Shown here in pieces: positions 10,960 to 22,454 of a DNA stretch of 64,000 nt (positions within the stretch are counted from its first letter, which is position 1; each line of letters opens with the position of its first letter). The DNA is from Diadophis punctatus similis (Eukaryota; Chordata; Lepidosauria; Squamata; Dipsadidae): NCBI GenBank assembly GCA_023053685.1, contig JALIGW010000016.1, positions 7,532,501 to 7,596,500 on the forward strand. The letters run 5' to 3'. Under the pieces are notes generated by a model. It made no database searches and was not told where the DNA came from. It worked only from the letters and a program-made list of their open reading frames with translations. A program made the translations under genes and the position numbers.

Positions 10960-11440
10960 TGCTGTCTATGGTGTCTATGGAGATTCTCAATCATCCAGGT
11001 TATGGTTGTCCCAAGATACAACTGGACTTTCTGTCTTTTCTTTGAAGATGTTTTGCTTCTCATCCAAGAAGCTTCTTCAGCTCTGACTGGATGGTGGGGA
11101 ACGGAAGGATTTATACTCCTTGCAAAGAGCTGGTCATTTGCATTCTTTTAGCGGGTCATTAAGGTCACCTGGAAATTTATCTGTGTCATCAGGGTCACCT
11201 GAATGGTGCAAATTGGTGTGGAGCCTTCTTGGAACTGTTGAAAGGACTGTGTTGTAGACTGGAGATAGAAGATGTCGTATCCCTCCCCCTCTGTTGATAG
11301 ACGGCTGTTCAATTTTGACATAAATGGCCTCTTTGACCCCTCTTTCAAACCAGCGATCCTCTCTGTCCAAAATATGGACTTTGTGGTCTTCAAAAGAGTG
11401 CCAGGTGCAGAAAGTAAGAAATGAATAAGACCAAAACATG
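10960..11440 (-). pseudogene. Penelope-like retroelement fragment with GIY-YIG remnant
   Basis: The minus-strand translation contains HSFEDHKVHILDREDRWFER, then GVKEAIYVKIEQPSINRGGG and HLLSPVYN, the conserved C-terminal endonuclease region of Penelope-like elements as I recognise it. It is followed by the 3' tail AAGAAGCTTCTTGGATGAG, complement of 11060-11085. The copy is 5' truncated. Penelope elements copy themselves with a reverse transcriptase and a GIY-YIG nuclease. This copy is too short to be active. Confidence 0.78.
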
Positions 11441-12178
11441 ATGTAAGGAAAGGAAACATAGCTAAAAGTAGTTTACATCAAAACCTTTGACAATACGTTG
11501 CTATACATTTCTATACTTGGAAACTATCCTTGTTTGCATCACCTTCGGATGTACATACAGTATTCCTACTTTATACATTGGTTATTGTTCTTTCATTTCA
11601 GAAACTCTTCAATTCTTCAGCCACAATATTCTTGGTCTTCCTCTTTTTCCTGACCCATCCTCTCTTCTTTCATCTATTTGTTTAGCAGTTTAATCCCTAT
11701 TGTTTCTATATCACCAAATTATGCTTACTGCCTTTCTATTAGCCATTTTGTATTCCCTCTGCATTTCTTCAGCACTCATTAAATCCTGACCTTAATTTTC
11801 TTGTTTTACTACACATGCTTCTTAAATACTTCATTCCAGTTATGTTCAACTGACTTTTATGTTCCCTTTAACATACTCAACTCTCCCTTCCATATACCAA
11901 ATTGACAGTGACATTGTTTTCTTTTACAGGTTATTCTCACTTCTTTCAACAAATATTCAAAGAACAACAAACATTCATTCCTTGCAACAGACCACTGTCC
12001 CTCTGCCAGCATTTACAAATCCAGATGTCCATTCTACTTAACATGCCACCAAGGCATGCCACAGCTTATCAACTTACTCTAATTTCTTACCATGTATGTA
12101 TAATTGATGAATGTTTGCTCCATTTTTTCTGTCAAATATTACAGACCCTAATCATAACTTTTGATATTCAATACATTG
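11441..12178. other. Intergenic DNA, no recognised gene
   Basis: T-rich sequence; frames of up to 96 residues without recognisable domains. Confidence 0.45.
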
Positions 12179-12186
12179 TTTTAGAT

Positions 12187-12673
12187 CCGTGATGGCGAAC
12201 CTATGGCACACGTGCCACAGGTGGCATCCAGAGCCAGCCATCGCCCCAGTCCAGCTCCACCGCGCATGCGCAAGTGCCTCACGCTGGCCAGCTAATCTTC
12301 AGGCCTCTGCCGTGCATGCGCGGGGGGCGGGGCACATGCGGGGAATGTGTGCATGCTTGCACGGGGAGTGAGGTGCATGTGTGGGGGGCATTCACATTGC
12401 ATTTTGGGGCCTCACGTGGCCCCCCCACCCCATTTTGGGCCTGGAAAACCGCCTGCACAAACCTGGAAGCCAAAAATGGGCATGGGCGGGGGCAGGGTGC
12501 ATGTGCTGGGGGAAGGGAATGCAGGGGCGTCACACACACATGCACAGGGAGTCACATGCATATGCACAGGGGCAGGGCACACACGCATGCATGGGAGTGC
12601 ACAGATTGCATTATGGGTGCGGGCGCACACAGGTGCTTTCGGCACGCGATGACAAAAAGGTTAGCCATCACTG
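12187..12673. mobile_element. hAT-like MITE, GATGGCGAACC family, 487 bp
   Basis: Ends CCGTGATGGCGAACC and GGTTAGCCATCACTG, with an exact 8-bp TSD TTTTAGAT (12179-12186 and 12674-12681). The GC-rich interior produces several overlapping spurious frames. CGCGCATGCGCA at 12261-12272. Confidence 0.88.
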
Positions 12674-13099
12674 TTTTAGATGCTTACTCCTGATTATAAC
12701 AGGCAAACTAGGCATTCATTATATTCACCCATGATTTCTTGTCCTGTCTTCTGAAACAAGTTTGAATTCCAAAGAGCAATGCCTGTGGAACAGAAATTGG
12801 GAACTATTTTGGAGATTGATGATGTTCAGCTGTTTCCAATTCTCAGTGAATTATTATGAATTTTTTTTAAAAATTATTTTTATTATTTACTTATTTAATT
12901 ATTTTTGAGATTATCAGACAAAAATTAACCAATAAAAGGATATTATTTGTTAGCAGCCCATCGGGCCATTAGAAAGAGTCAAGTATTTGAATCTAGGCAT
13001 GCGAAATGAACCTTTTCCCTATCCAATATAAGAGAACACATCGACTTTTTAATACTAGGATATTATTGATTTTCCTCTCCATTAGTGTAATGATCTAGC

Positions 13100-13135
13100 T
13101 GGCCTTAGATAACCATTTCTGGTTATCTAAGGCCA
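13100..13135. repeat. Perfect 16-bp stem hairpin
   Basis: TGGCCTTAGATAACCA, a TTTC loop, then its exact complement. No T-run follows, and no family was recognised. Confidence 0.85.
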
Positions 13136-13324
13136 TTCCAGAGACTACTATAAATCTCTGCTCTCCAGATATTCAATCCCACATTCTATAACTAGCTAAC
13201 AATTGAAGCATTACAAATTCACAGATCTGTCTAGACAAGTAGACAAGAAGTCATATATACATGCATACATACACACAGTAGATGGTATGTGTATTACAAA
13301 ATGCAGAAATCAAGATATGCACAA

Positions 13325-13344
13325 ACACACACACACACACACAC
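13325..13344 (+). repeat. (CA)n microsatellite
   Basis: About ten CA units. Confidence 0.9.
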
Positions 13345-15114
13345 GTACTTCTGTCTATGTCACTGCCTGCTCTCTCCAGGTTTTAAATGGTAGATCTTTT
13401 CCTTTTTCTAGGCAACAAAAACTGGCCCATTCTATTGAAAATAGGGAACACTACGTAACAGTTATATCTGTCCTGAGAATTATTGATTCCCACCTCATTG
13501 TCTTCAGTCCTTACACGACCATTAAAGTAGTTAGCAACCGTCTTTCAGAGATGCTTTAATTTGGATTCCTGGACTAAAGGAAAAGGTTTGTTCAATGGCC
13601 CCAAAGTGTAATTTTTTTTAAAATTAAATTATTTAATTAAATCATTTAAGCAAATCTTTAATTCTGTGACTTCGTAATAGCACAAGCTTGTTAAAATTAA
13701 ATGTTTACTTTCCAAAAGAAATAAAGGAGGCTAGAAATATTTAGCTCTGAAATGCTATCACACACTTTTCTAATTATGTTGGTTCTAATGAAACTGGGGC
13801 TTAGGTTTTGGCATGGGTTTGGATATAACAGCTGTCTGCCTGCACATGTGAGTAAACAGTATGGTCCAATGTAAAATCAGTGCTCCATTGCATTCCATTG
13901 CTGACCTTTGATGTATCCTTCTGCTGAACACCCTTTGTATAATGTGGCTTTGTCTATTAATCTTCTGTGGTTCTAACTGTTCATCTTGTTGCGCAAACTG
14001 ACCTGGATCAAAATCTTGTGTATGTGTGTCAAAATTTGCTGGAGCATTCCAATTTATATTATGCAAGAACAGCATATTTATTGCTTAGAGAGTTTACTTT
14101 TCCCTCTAGTGTGAAAGAAAAAAAATTACAGAAGGAATATTACATCCTAGGGAAGCAGAGAAGTGGATAATGAGAAAATCCATCAGCAACAACAACAAAA
14201 AAATGAGTGCAAGAGTAAAACCATCTGAGGAATAAGTTTAAAAATGTCTTATTCGTTATTCCTGACTGCAAGTGAAAATCATTTGTCATTTATTGAGGGT
14301 TAGTCCCCATAAATACAAGTATTTTACCTTTTCAAGCATTTGTAATCAAGTTTGTGGAAATTTTAGTGATCGCTAATCATGAGAAAGGTTGTATTTCCCC
14401 CCCCAAAAAAATGTCTAAATAACTATTGGACATAGTTTTTTTTTAATTAAAACACCTTAAAAAAAGAGAAAATAATAGGTAATAGGTTACAACATTTGCT
14501 CTTGGCATGGCAAGCAGAATATGGTTAACCTGGCAGTTGGGAACCACAAAGAAGACAAGACGGAGCTTGTTTGAATATCATTGGTGGAATTATAGGCAGG
14601 CAGAAAACTACCAGAGATTATTTCTAAGAATTATTTCTAAAAGGCAAAATAAACAGGTATTTCTAAAAGGTAAAGTAAAAAGATAAACAGGTATTGTAGT
14701 GACATATGGGACCTGGTCATCTTGTAGAAAGCGGCAGAGTAAGCAATCAGCCATGTTCTTTTAATGGCTGTAGTAATCAGCATACGCAAGCAGTAGAGTT
14801 TCATGAAGAGTGCAGTTTTCATTTATATCACTAACTATGTTCTAAATGGTAAACTGGTTGGCAGGGCATTTCTTTCTCTCAAAGCAAATGGATGAGGAAA
14901 TTACGGATCATCTTAAGCCAACCTTCCTTAGCTTGGTACTCTTGGAATGTACTACGGTATGTTTCAAATCCCAGAGGTGCCACGGTGATTGAGAATTCTG
15001 GGAGGTACAGCAGAATTTGTGGAAAGCAGGCTGAAACTGGCACATGCCAGTTGAGACAGACCTATTTAGACTACACTGACCTATTTGGCTGCATTTCTCA
15101 GTTGAGATGCCAGA

Positions 15115-15253
15115 ACATCTCAACTGATTGTGAGTCTCTCCAACTGATTGTGAGTCTCGCCAACATCTCAACTGATTGTGAGTTTCTCCAACTGATTGTG
15201 AGTCTCTCCAACATCTCAACTGATTGTGAGTCTCTCCAACTGATTGTGAGTCT
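15115..15253 (+). repeat. 48-bp minisatellite, about 2.9 copies
   Basis: Unit ACATCTCAACTGATTGTGAG plus two TCTC-CAACTGATTGTGAG sub-repeats (24-bp half-unit), ending in TCTATCTATC. It begins inside a hairpin, CAGTTGAGATG/CATCTCAACTG (15100-15127). The frame running through it reflects the repeat and is not a gene. Confidence 0.9.
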
Positions 15254-16048
15254 ATCTATCTGCCTATTTGCCTGTCCACACCCATCCCTCCCTCCCACAT
15301 TTTATAGTTCTCTTGCTTTCATATATTTTATAATTACTGGAACGTTAATGTTATGTTATGCTTGGGGAGAAATACATGAACTCAATCATATTTACAATGA
15401 TGAGTTTATAATAAATATGGTTAAGAAAGCTTCTATTATACAATCATTTACGCAGGTTTCAAATGGCATTAGTTAAATGAATCAAATTGGACATCTGGTG
15501 ACTGCTGGATAAATGTGCATCTTCCTGAGCTACCCTTAGCAATAATTTGCAGTCCCAACATGAATATTCAGTAATTTCTTTGATTCTGCACATCTGTTTT
15601 ACTTTCTATTATGGTACTTCTCCCAATCTTGCCAGAATACTATTTTCTGGTTCAGCTTCCAGTCATATCATATGCTCACATGAGATTAGGTATTCCTGTA
15701 TCATCACCGTTTCTGATCCCAAATTCTTCAAAACAGTTCAAAGCCAACCTATAAGGATCTTCACTTCTGCCAATTTGAAATGCAGAGAACACACAGAGAT
15801 CAGGATGTGTCAGACGTCTGATAATGCACCACAACAAAGCTTGTCTCCCCAGATACCCAACTTGGTAAGCATGATCTTATTTTTAGCACTAAGGTTGTAG
15901 ACACAGCATAACAATATACAGAAAATCTGCCTACTGCAGAGCACAGAATCCTTTTCTCTCTCTTTGCCTTTTTCTCCCATCTTGTCAAGTCAATGGAAAT
16001 TTGGCTGTTTTCTTTTTGGCTTTGGGACTGGAAGCTGTATCTGTTAAG
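15254..16048. other. Intergenic DNA, no recognised gene
   Basis: No exon or repeat family recognised. Confidence 0.45.
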
Positions 16049-16050
16049 TA

Positions 16051-16460
16051 CATGTAGTACTCGACGTATAACTGCTGTTGGGACCAGAATTTCCATTGCT
16101 AAACAAGGAGGTTGTTAAGTGAGTTACGCCTGATTTTACAAACTTTTTTGCCATGATTGTTAAGCAAATCATTCAGTAGCGGGTTCTAAAACCCGTTGCT
16201 ACCGGTTCGCGCGCAGAAGCGTCTCGGGTGCGTGGGCGGAGCCTCCCGCCACCGCTGCTACCGGTTCACAGAACCGGGCCGAACTGGGAGCAACCCACCG
16301 CTGAAATCATTGTAGTTGTTAAGAGAATTGTGAGGTTGTTAAGCAAATCTATTTCCCCCCATTCACTTTGCTTGTTGAAAGCCAGTTGGGAAGGTCACGA
16401 ACGGTGATTATGTGACTCCAAGATACTGCAGCCATTGTAAATGGCTGGTTGTCTTCATTT
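16051..16460 (+). mobile_element. TA-flanked DNA transposon with nested hAT-like MITE
   Basis: Starts CATGTAGTACTCGACGTATA after TA. The parts AAGGAGGTTGTTAAGTGAG and CCCCATTCACTTTGCTTGTT match the family at 31192 and 51498. The 3' end is degraded. It is split by the MITE at 16174-16303. Confidence 0.7.
16174..16303. mobile_element. hAT-like MITE, GGTGGGTT family, 130 bp, nested
   Basis: Ends CAGTAGCGGGTTC and CAACCCACCGCTG; exact TSD AAATCATT (16166-16173 and 16304-16311). Inserted into the older TA-flanked element. Confidence 0.87.
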
Positions 16461-16816
16461 TTCTCCATTCCATGCAAAATAAAAATAAGCTCTCAAATCA
16501 GCCAATGTAATCAAATATATTCAGAGCTGGTTCTGAACCAGCTCAAAGCCTACAGTTGGCTGCGCTCATTGTCCTCCACTGATTTGGGTATTTTTAAATT
16601 TTCATAGAAAAAAGGAAAATAAGAATACAGTGGCTGGAAAATGCAATACTAGAGTGTGTCTTTATAGAAGCATCTAGATTTGGGATCCAAACAACCCTTT
16701 TTTCCTCCATGCTGAAATGAAACCAATGTGGTAGCACTTCTGCTATTAATCCAAATACTATTCTATAGTAGTAATGCTTTTCCCAGAATGACTTGGCTAC
16801 GATTTCCCTGTAGCAC

Positions 16817-17170
16817 CAGAGGTGGGTTCCTGCCGGAGCTGTCCAGTGCATAGCTCCGGTAGGGAGCGGCCGATTGCGCAATTTGCACGCGACCACTTCG
16901 GAGCCCTCTCTGCCGGTCCTTCGTGCACGTTGCCATCTTTTCTTGAGAATTTTTGGGTGATTTTGCTTCTGCGCATGTGCGGAAGCAAAATTGCGCCAAA
17001 ATCTCTCTCTTGCGTGCGTCCCCTCGCAAGATTTCGGCGAGATTTTGCTTCCGCGCATGCGTAGAAGCAAAATCGTGTGAGGGGGGCGTCCGCGTGTAGC
17101 GCGCACATCCCCAAAACGTGGAGATGCGCACGCAGCGCACCGGCATAGGTAAGCTAACAACCCGCCCCTG
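16817..17170. mobile_element. hAT-like MITE, GGTGGGTT family, 354 bp
   Basis: Ends CAGAGGTGGGTTCCTGCC and CAACCCGCCCCTG; exact TSD TGTAGCAC (16809-16816 and 17171-17178). Closely similar to 27511-27863, sharing GCCGGAGCTG and repeated GATTTTGCTTCTGCGCATG segments. The long minus-strand frame here arises from the element. Confidence 0.88.
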
Positions 17171-17294
17171 TGTAGCACCATCCCCAAACAGAAGAGAGAG
17201 AGAGAGAAACTGCACTCAATAATATATTTGCTTTCCCAGCTACCAGCTCCTGCAACTAGGTGTGGTTTTGAACTTTGGAAATAATGGTCTAACT

Positions 17295-17603
17295 CAGTGG
17301 TTCCCAACCTGAGGGTCGGGACCCCTTTGGGGGTCGAACGACCATTTCCCAGGGGTCGCCCCGGCATCCTCAGCTCCCCCCCCCACTGCCACAACCCTGG
17401 CCATATCGCGCCCCACAACCCGCGCCCCCATCGCGCTCCATCCCGCTGCCGCCATTTGGGTTATTTTACCATCTGCACATGCGCAGCACGCTTTGCGCAT
17501 GCGCAGAGGGTAAAAGAACCCAAATGGCGGTGGTGGGGTGGGTCATGGTGGGGGCGCGGGGGTGGGGCGTGGGTCGCAGCATTAGGAAAGTTGGGAACCA
17601 CTG
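17295..17603. mobile_element. hAT-like element, GGTTCCCAACC type
   Basis: Ends CAGTGGTTCCCAACCTGAGG and AGTTGGGAACCACTG, flanked by GTCTAACT/GTTTAACT (7 of 8 match). GGGTCGGGACCCCTTTGGGG near the 5' end is a well-known amniote hAT terminus. Perfect TGCGCATGCGCA at 17494-17505. Confidence 0.87.
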
Positions 17604-17611
17604 GTTTAACT

Positions 17612-18246
17612 GGTAAAGGATGGAATGCTTCTTTACAGAGTCACATCTGTTGCTCCAAAATGTAATTAGTTCTTCCAGTAACTTGGAAGCTTTCTTGCTT
17701 ATTCTTGCTTCAATGATACCACTCCTGCTTTATTTAACTGTTACAAGAGGTCAGATTTCAAAGCTCTTCAAATTTCTGAAGAAGAAAAGTAATGAAGGAT
17801 TTCTTTATTACAACCCCAATATAAACAAAAATGCAGCAATCAACTGCAATCTTTTCAAAACGGAATTATTGTAAATATGTTTAAACCTGGAAGGCAAAGT
17901 GAATAGGAAAGGTATGCTAGAATATTGGATAGCCTGATTCAGAATGCTTATGATATGGTTATCAGTCATTCAGGTTAGAAAGAATTAACAAATTGCCCAG
18001 TTACGTTTAGTAGATGATTGTTTTGTTTCTGAAGCAAAAATGTGTTTGTTCACCCCTGGAAACCTTCTATAATGCCAAATCAGAAAGAATATTAAAGTAT
18101 GAATATATTCAGAAAGTTAGAATTAAATATAACTTCTAAAAATATTTATTCCTAAAATATACAAGGATCATTTATACTGTATTTTGTCAGTGCTTTATCA
18201 GATGAGATGGAAATATATATAATGGACAAATTATGTTTAGGTTATT
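17612..18246. other. Intergenic DNA, no recognised gene
   Basis: No recognised feature. Confidence 0.45.
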
Positions 18247-18254
18247 ATTTAACA

Positions 18255-18394
18255 CAGGGGTCCCCAAACTTGGCAACTTTAAGACTTGTGGACTTCAACT
18301 CCCAGAATTCTCCAGCCAGCTATGCTGTACTGGCTGGAGAATTCTGGGAGTTGAAGTCCACAAGTCTTAAAGTTGCCAAGTTTGGAGACCTCTG
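18255..18394. mobile_element. Palindromic hAT-like MITE
   Basis: Near-perfect fold-back, ends CAGGGGTCCCCAAACTTGG and CCAAGTTTGGAGACCTCTG; exact TSD ATTTAACA (18247-18254 and 18395-18402). Confidence 0.92.
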
Positions 18395-18402
18395 ATTTAA
18401 CA

Positions 18403-19636
18403 CTTTCAACAACAAAAAATAAAGGTGTTCATTTACTGTATAACCATCTGGGACTGAGCATAAAACTGTTTCTATAGGAAAATTAATGAATGTGAGAGAG
18501 ATCACCCTTTTCAAGAAGTGTTAATGGAAAAATAAGTAAGTGGGACTGGACATAAGTTCATTTTAAAGCCCACATGGAAGCAATACATTTTCCCATGGAA
18601 ATCTGTTTTGCTGAAGTTAACCTATGCTGTACATTCCATTTCATTACAGATGGTATAAAACAACTTTAAAGAATAACGAAAAAGCTCTCCATGAAGTGTC
18701 AAGGGGCAACACAATTCTGTGGAATAAACAGCGTGTGTTTATAAATAAAAGAGCATGCCAGACAATCTTGATTACTTATTGTGACAGTGTTTTAATATTC
18801 CTGGACAATAGGAATGCCGACAGTGAAAGGGTTCTGTGAGTTTGTTAAAATAATTGATGCAATCGCACTTCAAAATATTGATATTGGCATGGATACAGAC
18901 AATATCACATAGGGTGGATATTGCCAGAAAAACTATAAACATAAGGTTACAGCAAATCGCATGCTATCCAACTGAGCAAGGATCTCAGAGAAGTACCAGC
19001 TGACATAGTTTTACTGATCTGTTTCAGATGCAAAATGCCTTTAATAACAATCTGATTAGCTTCTTAACAGAAATTTAAAAATGGGAAGAGAAGAAACCAT
19101 CAGCAGAGATTTATATTTACAAATGAAAGAATTACATAGAGAATAAAACAAATATATAGATTTTTTTTTAAAAAAAAAAACGGGCTGTGCTATAAAGGTT
19201 GGGTCTTCAGTTTGTTGATTAATTCATGAAGTTCCTGCCATTAGAGATGGCCTTCAACTGACGGTGATGAGAGTTTTAAAAGGAAGCCGGGTATAGGACT
19301 GTATCAATCTGGACCCTTCATACAATTTCCTGAATCACAGACAGAAAATCTTAAAACCAGCTATTGAGGAGCAATAATGATGGAGGGTTTATTACCTTCT
19401 TGTCCATGCTTGGGACCTTCCCAAGTACATGTGGTCGGTCAGCATGTAGCAGAGAATGTTATACTTGATGCATTTGGGGCCTGATCCAAAGGTGCAAGGA
19501 AATATGCTTGCGTTGTTGGTTAACATTCCCTGTATTTTGTGTGGCTCATAGCTCAAAAAGAGGGAGAATACTACCAATGATTGAATGTTGTATAAGAACA
19601 GTTATGTACTCCTGTGCTATGCTAAGACTAGATAAA
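18403..19636. other. Intergenic DNA, no recognised gene
   Basis: Includes a poly-T/poly-A tract near 19159-19181. Otherwise nothing recognised. Confidence 0.45.
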
Positions 19637-19880
19637 GAGCCGAGGTGGCGCAGTGGTTAGAGTGCAGCACTGCAGGCTACTTCAGCTGACTGCTAGTTCA
19701 TCAGTTCAGCTGTTCAAATCTCACCGGCTCAAGGTTGACTCAGCCTTCCATCCTTCCGAAGTCGGTAAAATGAGGACCCAGATTGTTGGAGGCAATATGC
19801 TGAACTCTGTACACCACTTAGAGAGGGCTGTAAAGCACTATGAAGCGGTATATAAGTCTAAGTGCTATTGCTATTGCTAT
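19637..19880 (+). mobile_element. tRNA-derived SINE, full length
   Basis: GAGCCGAGGTGGCGCAGTGG head (A box TGGCGCAGTGG), GTTCAAATC B-box region, shared body, tail GCTATTGCTATTGCTAT. Confidence 0.92.
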
Positions 19881-19956
19881 AAGAGGGAGGGAGGGAGGGA
19901 GGGAGAGGAGAGAGAGAGAGAGGGAGGGAGGGAGGGAGGGAGGGAGAGACCCCCAA
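19881..19956 (+). repeat. (AGGG)n/(AG)n microsatellite after SINE
   Basis: AGGGAGGG units broken by GAGAGAGA, directly abutting the SINE tail. Confidence 0.93.
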
Positions 19957-21392
19957 GGAGGACAAAGACATAAATATATAAATTTATGTGCTAAAAATAT
20001 GAACATTGGGAAACATTTCAAATAGAAATGCAATATATATCAGCGTATGACAAAGAAACCATAGCATGTAACCTGATGACTTGTGAATGAATTATGCCAG
20101 CTGTTCAATGCTGATGATGGACATCTTCAATGTTGTGCTCTCAAATTCCATCAGATTGGAATCAACAATCTTTTCAGTACAGGTTAATCTGTGAAGTAAG
20201 ATTTTGGGCCACCCTAGCGGCAAACTATTGCTGAGAAGATGAAAAATATTGCTCAAAAGCTTTGGCATCTTCTAAAGAAGTTGGAATTGTGTCATCCCAA
20301 ATTCCCCAATTCCCATTTGTCTTTGCAAATGCAACTTTGCTGAAAAGGTACAGAACGAGACTTTTAAGATAACACCCCCCCCCCAATTGTGAAAACATTG
20401 TTTTGTTCAAGTTGATGCAGATTTGGGCTCAGGTGCATTTTCTGTTTTGATGTCTTAGCTTCAAAGTTTGTGGTTGCAGAAAGCGGACACTTGACAGGGA
20501 TGTGCACCCGAGGATTGATTTGACAGATGGAAGAATTGTCTCTTGGAAGCTTTCTGATTGTTTTTCAGCATTGCAATGTAATGAGGTAACACAGAAATTA
20601 CGGCATCCTTCAAAATGTGGCATTGCAAATATTAAATTCATTGCAATGTCTAAAACAAGCCACTTATTCTGAGAAATGCTATTACTATGGATTGTAGCCA
20701 TTCAGCACAACAGCATATAGGCCCTGAGAAAACACAGATTATATTATATCATACTGTAAGACATCAGAATTCCTATAAGATCTGACATACATCTTCACAT
20801 GTTTAAATTATAGTTCATGGACAATGACATTTTATTTTTTTGACTGCTCAAAATTAGCCCCGTAGGCACAGAACTTGTCCAGAATCCAAAATGCATTAAT
20901 TTTCCTGTCAGACCTCAAGAGAACATCAATCCCCACTTATTTTTTCAACCAAAAGAGAACTCCTGCTGAACAGAATAAAGTAGTAAACCTCAAAACAGCA
21001 GGCAGAACCAAGATACTAGTCCTTTGGATATTGTTCTATGCAATACTTAGGCTTAATTAAAGAATGGATATTTAGGAGATAAGCAAATCCTTGTAGACTT
21101 GTCTGCAGTGATGTTAATGTAATTACTATGCTGCTATATTTTTATACTTTTTAATTGGATGGCTTCTTCCCAAAGGAACTGGGTTTTGAGTGAAATCTTA
21201 AGAATATTCCCTAGCTACCCTTTCAGAACCATAGCTCCCCTTTTCATATGTTTCTCTGAAGATGGATAATAATTTTAAAAACTCAATAACTAGGTTGTGC
21301 TGAGTCACTGTTCCATGGCTTTAAATGGCTGGATTTGTAAGGTTTTTTTTAATGGTTTAGCAGGTTGTATGTACACTTTTTTTTACTAGACA
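19957..21392. other. Intergenic DNA, no recognised gene
   Basis: No exon or known repeat recognised. Confidence 0.45.
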
Positions 21393-21400
21393 GAATAGGT

Positions 21401-21782
21401 CAGTGATGGCGAACCTTTTTTGGTTCGCGTGCCAAAAGGGGGGGGAATGCGGGGGATCACGTGTGTGCGTGCCCACACTCATAATTCCATGCACCCCTGC
21501 ACATGCACGCATGACCCCCCTGCTCCCAGCATGCAATGGCACGCCCATTTTTCACTCTCCCCAGGCTCCAGAGCCTTTCTAGGAGCCTGGGGAGGGCGAA
21601 AACGGCCTTCCCCACCCCCTCTGGAGGCTGGAAACAGCCTGTTTCCCGACTCCCAGTGGGCCCAGAAGGCCCGAAAATCAGCCGGCTGGTGCACACATGC
21701 ACGCCGGACCTGAGCTCACGTGCCCACCGATATGGCTCCGCGTGCCACTTGTGGCACCCGTGCCATAGGTTCGCCATCATGG
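21401..21782. mobile_element. hAT-like MITE, GATGGCGAACC family, 382 bp
   Basis: Ends CAGTGATGGCGAACC and GGTTCGCCATCATGG; exact TSD GAATAGGT (21393-21400 and 21783-21790). Contains the family's inner hairpin CTCCCCAGGCTCCAG..CTGGGGAG. Confidence 0.9.
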
Positions 21783-21830
21783 GAATAGGTTTTACATGGC
21801 ATTCATGCAAGCCTACTCATTACATATTCA

Positions 21831-22070
21831 AAATAGCAATAGCACTTAAGACTTATATACCGCTTCACAGTGCTTTACAGCCCTCTCTAAGCGGTTTACA
21901 GAGTTAGCCTATTGCCCCCAACAATCTGGGTCCTCAATTTACCCACCTCGGAAGGATGGAAGGCCGAGTCAACCTTGAGCCTAGTGAGATTCAAACTGCC
22001 AAATTGCAGGCAACCGGCAGTCAGCAGAAGTAGCCTGCAGTACTGCATTCTAACCACTGAGCCAACGCGG
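21831..22070 (-). mobile_element. tRNA-derived SINE
   Basis: Reverse-complement copy from AATAGCAATAGCACTTAAG to the tRNA-like head, whose GCCAACGCGG differs from the usual GCCACCTCGG. Confidence 0.9.
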
Positions 22071-22311
22071 TTTATTTATTTAAAAAATAAACTATTGTTT
22101 TAAAGCTGGACAGGTTTGTTTGAATGCAGACATGAATTCTTTCAGACGCTGACAACTCTTTTACGTTAAACTTGCCACCATGCACAACACTTTACAAAGT
22201 TTTGCAAAATGCAAGAGTATTGACATCTTAATCGTAGAATCTCAATTTGTGCTTACTTCAGCTCCTCCCAGCACATATGGATGAAGGTTGATATTGTTGG
22301 AAGGCTTATGA

Positions 22312-22446
22312 CAGAGGTCTTCAAACTTGGCAACTTTAAGACTTGTGGACTTCAACTCCCAGAATTCTCCAGCCAGTATAGATGGCTGGAGAATTCTGGG
22401 AGTTGAAGTCCACAAGTCTTAAAGTTGCCAAGTTTGGGGACCTCTG
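22312..22446. mobile_element. Palindromic hAT-like MITE
   Basis: Ends CAGAGGTCTTCAAACTTGG and its complement; exact TSD GCTTATGA (22304-22311 and 22447-22454). Arms nearly identical, so a comparatively recent insertion. Confidence 0.93.
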
Positions 22447-22454
22447 GCTTATGA

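Larger units (their letters stand above)
12682..14890. other. Intergenic DNA with a strong short hairpin
   Basis: No recognised gene. Holds the hairpin at 13100-13135 and a CA repeat at 13325-13344. Confidence 0.5.

Noticed and set aside
12274..12734. Overlapping open frames on both strands
   Set aside because: All inside one GC-rich MITE with exact TSDs.
15115..15253. CRISPR-like repeat array
   Set aside because: Units are directly tandem with no unique spacers, and the DNA is vertebrate.
14892..15476. 194-codon open frame with repeated STDCESLQLIVS
   Set aside because: The periodicity comes from the 48-bp minisatellite, a multiple of three, which keeps frames open.
16594..17418. 274-codon minus-strand open frame
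   Set aside because: It runs across two hAT-like MITEs with defined TSDs and through GC-rich low-complexity sequence. No domain.
19637..19760. tRNA gene
   Set aside because: The A- and B-box-like motifs belong to the head of a SINE that occurs many times here; no complete tRNA fold.
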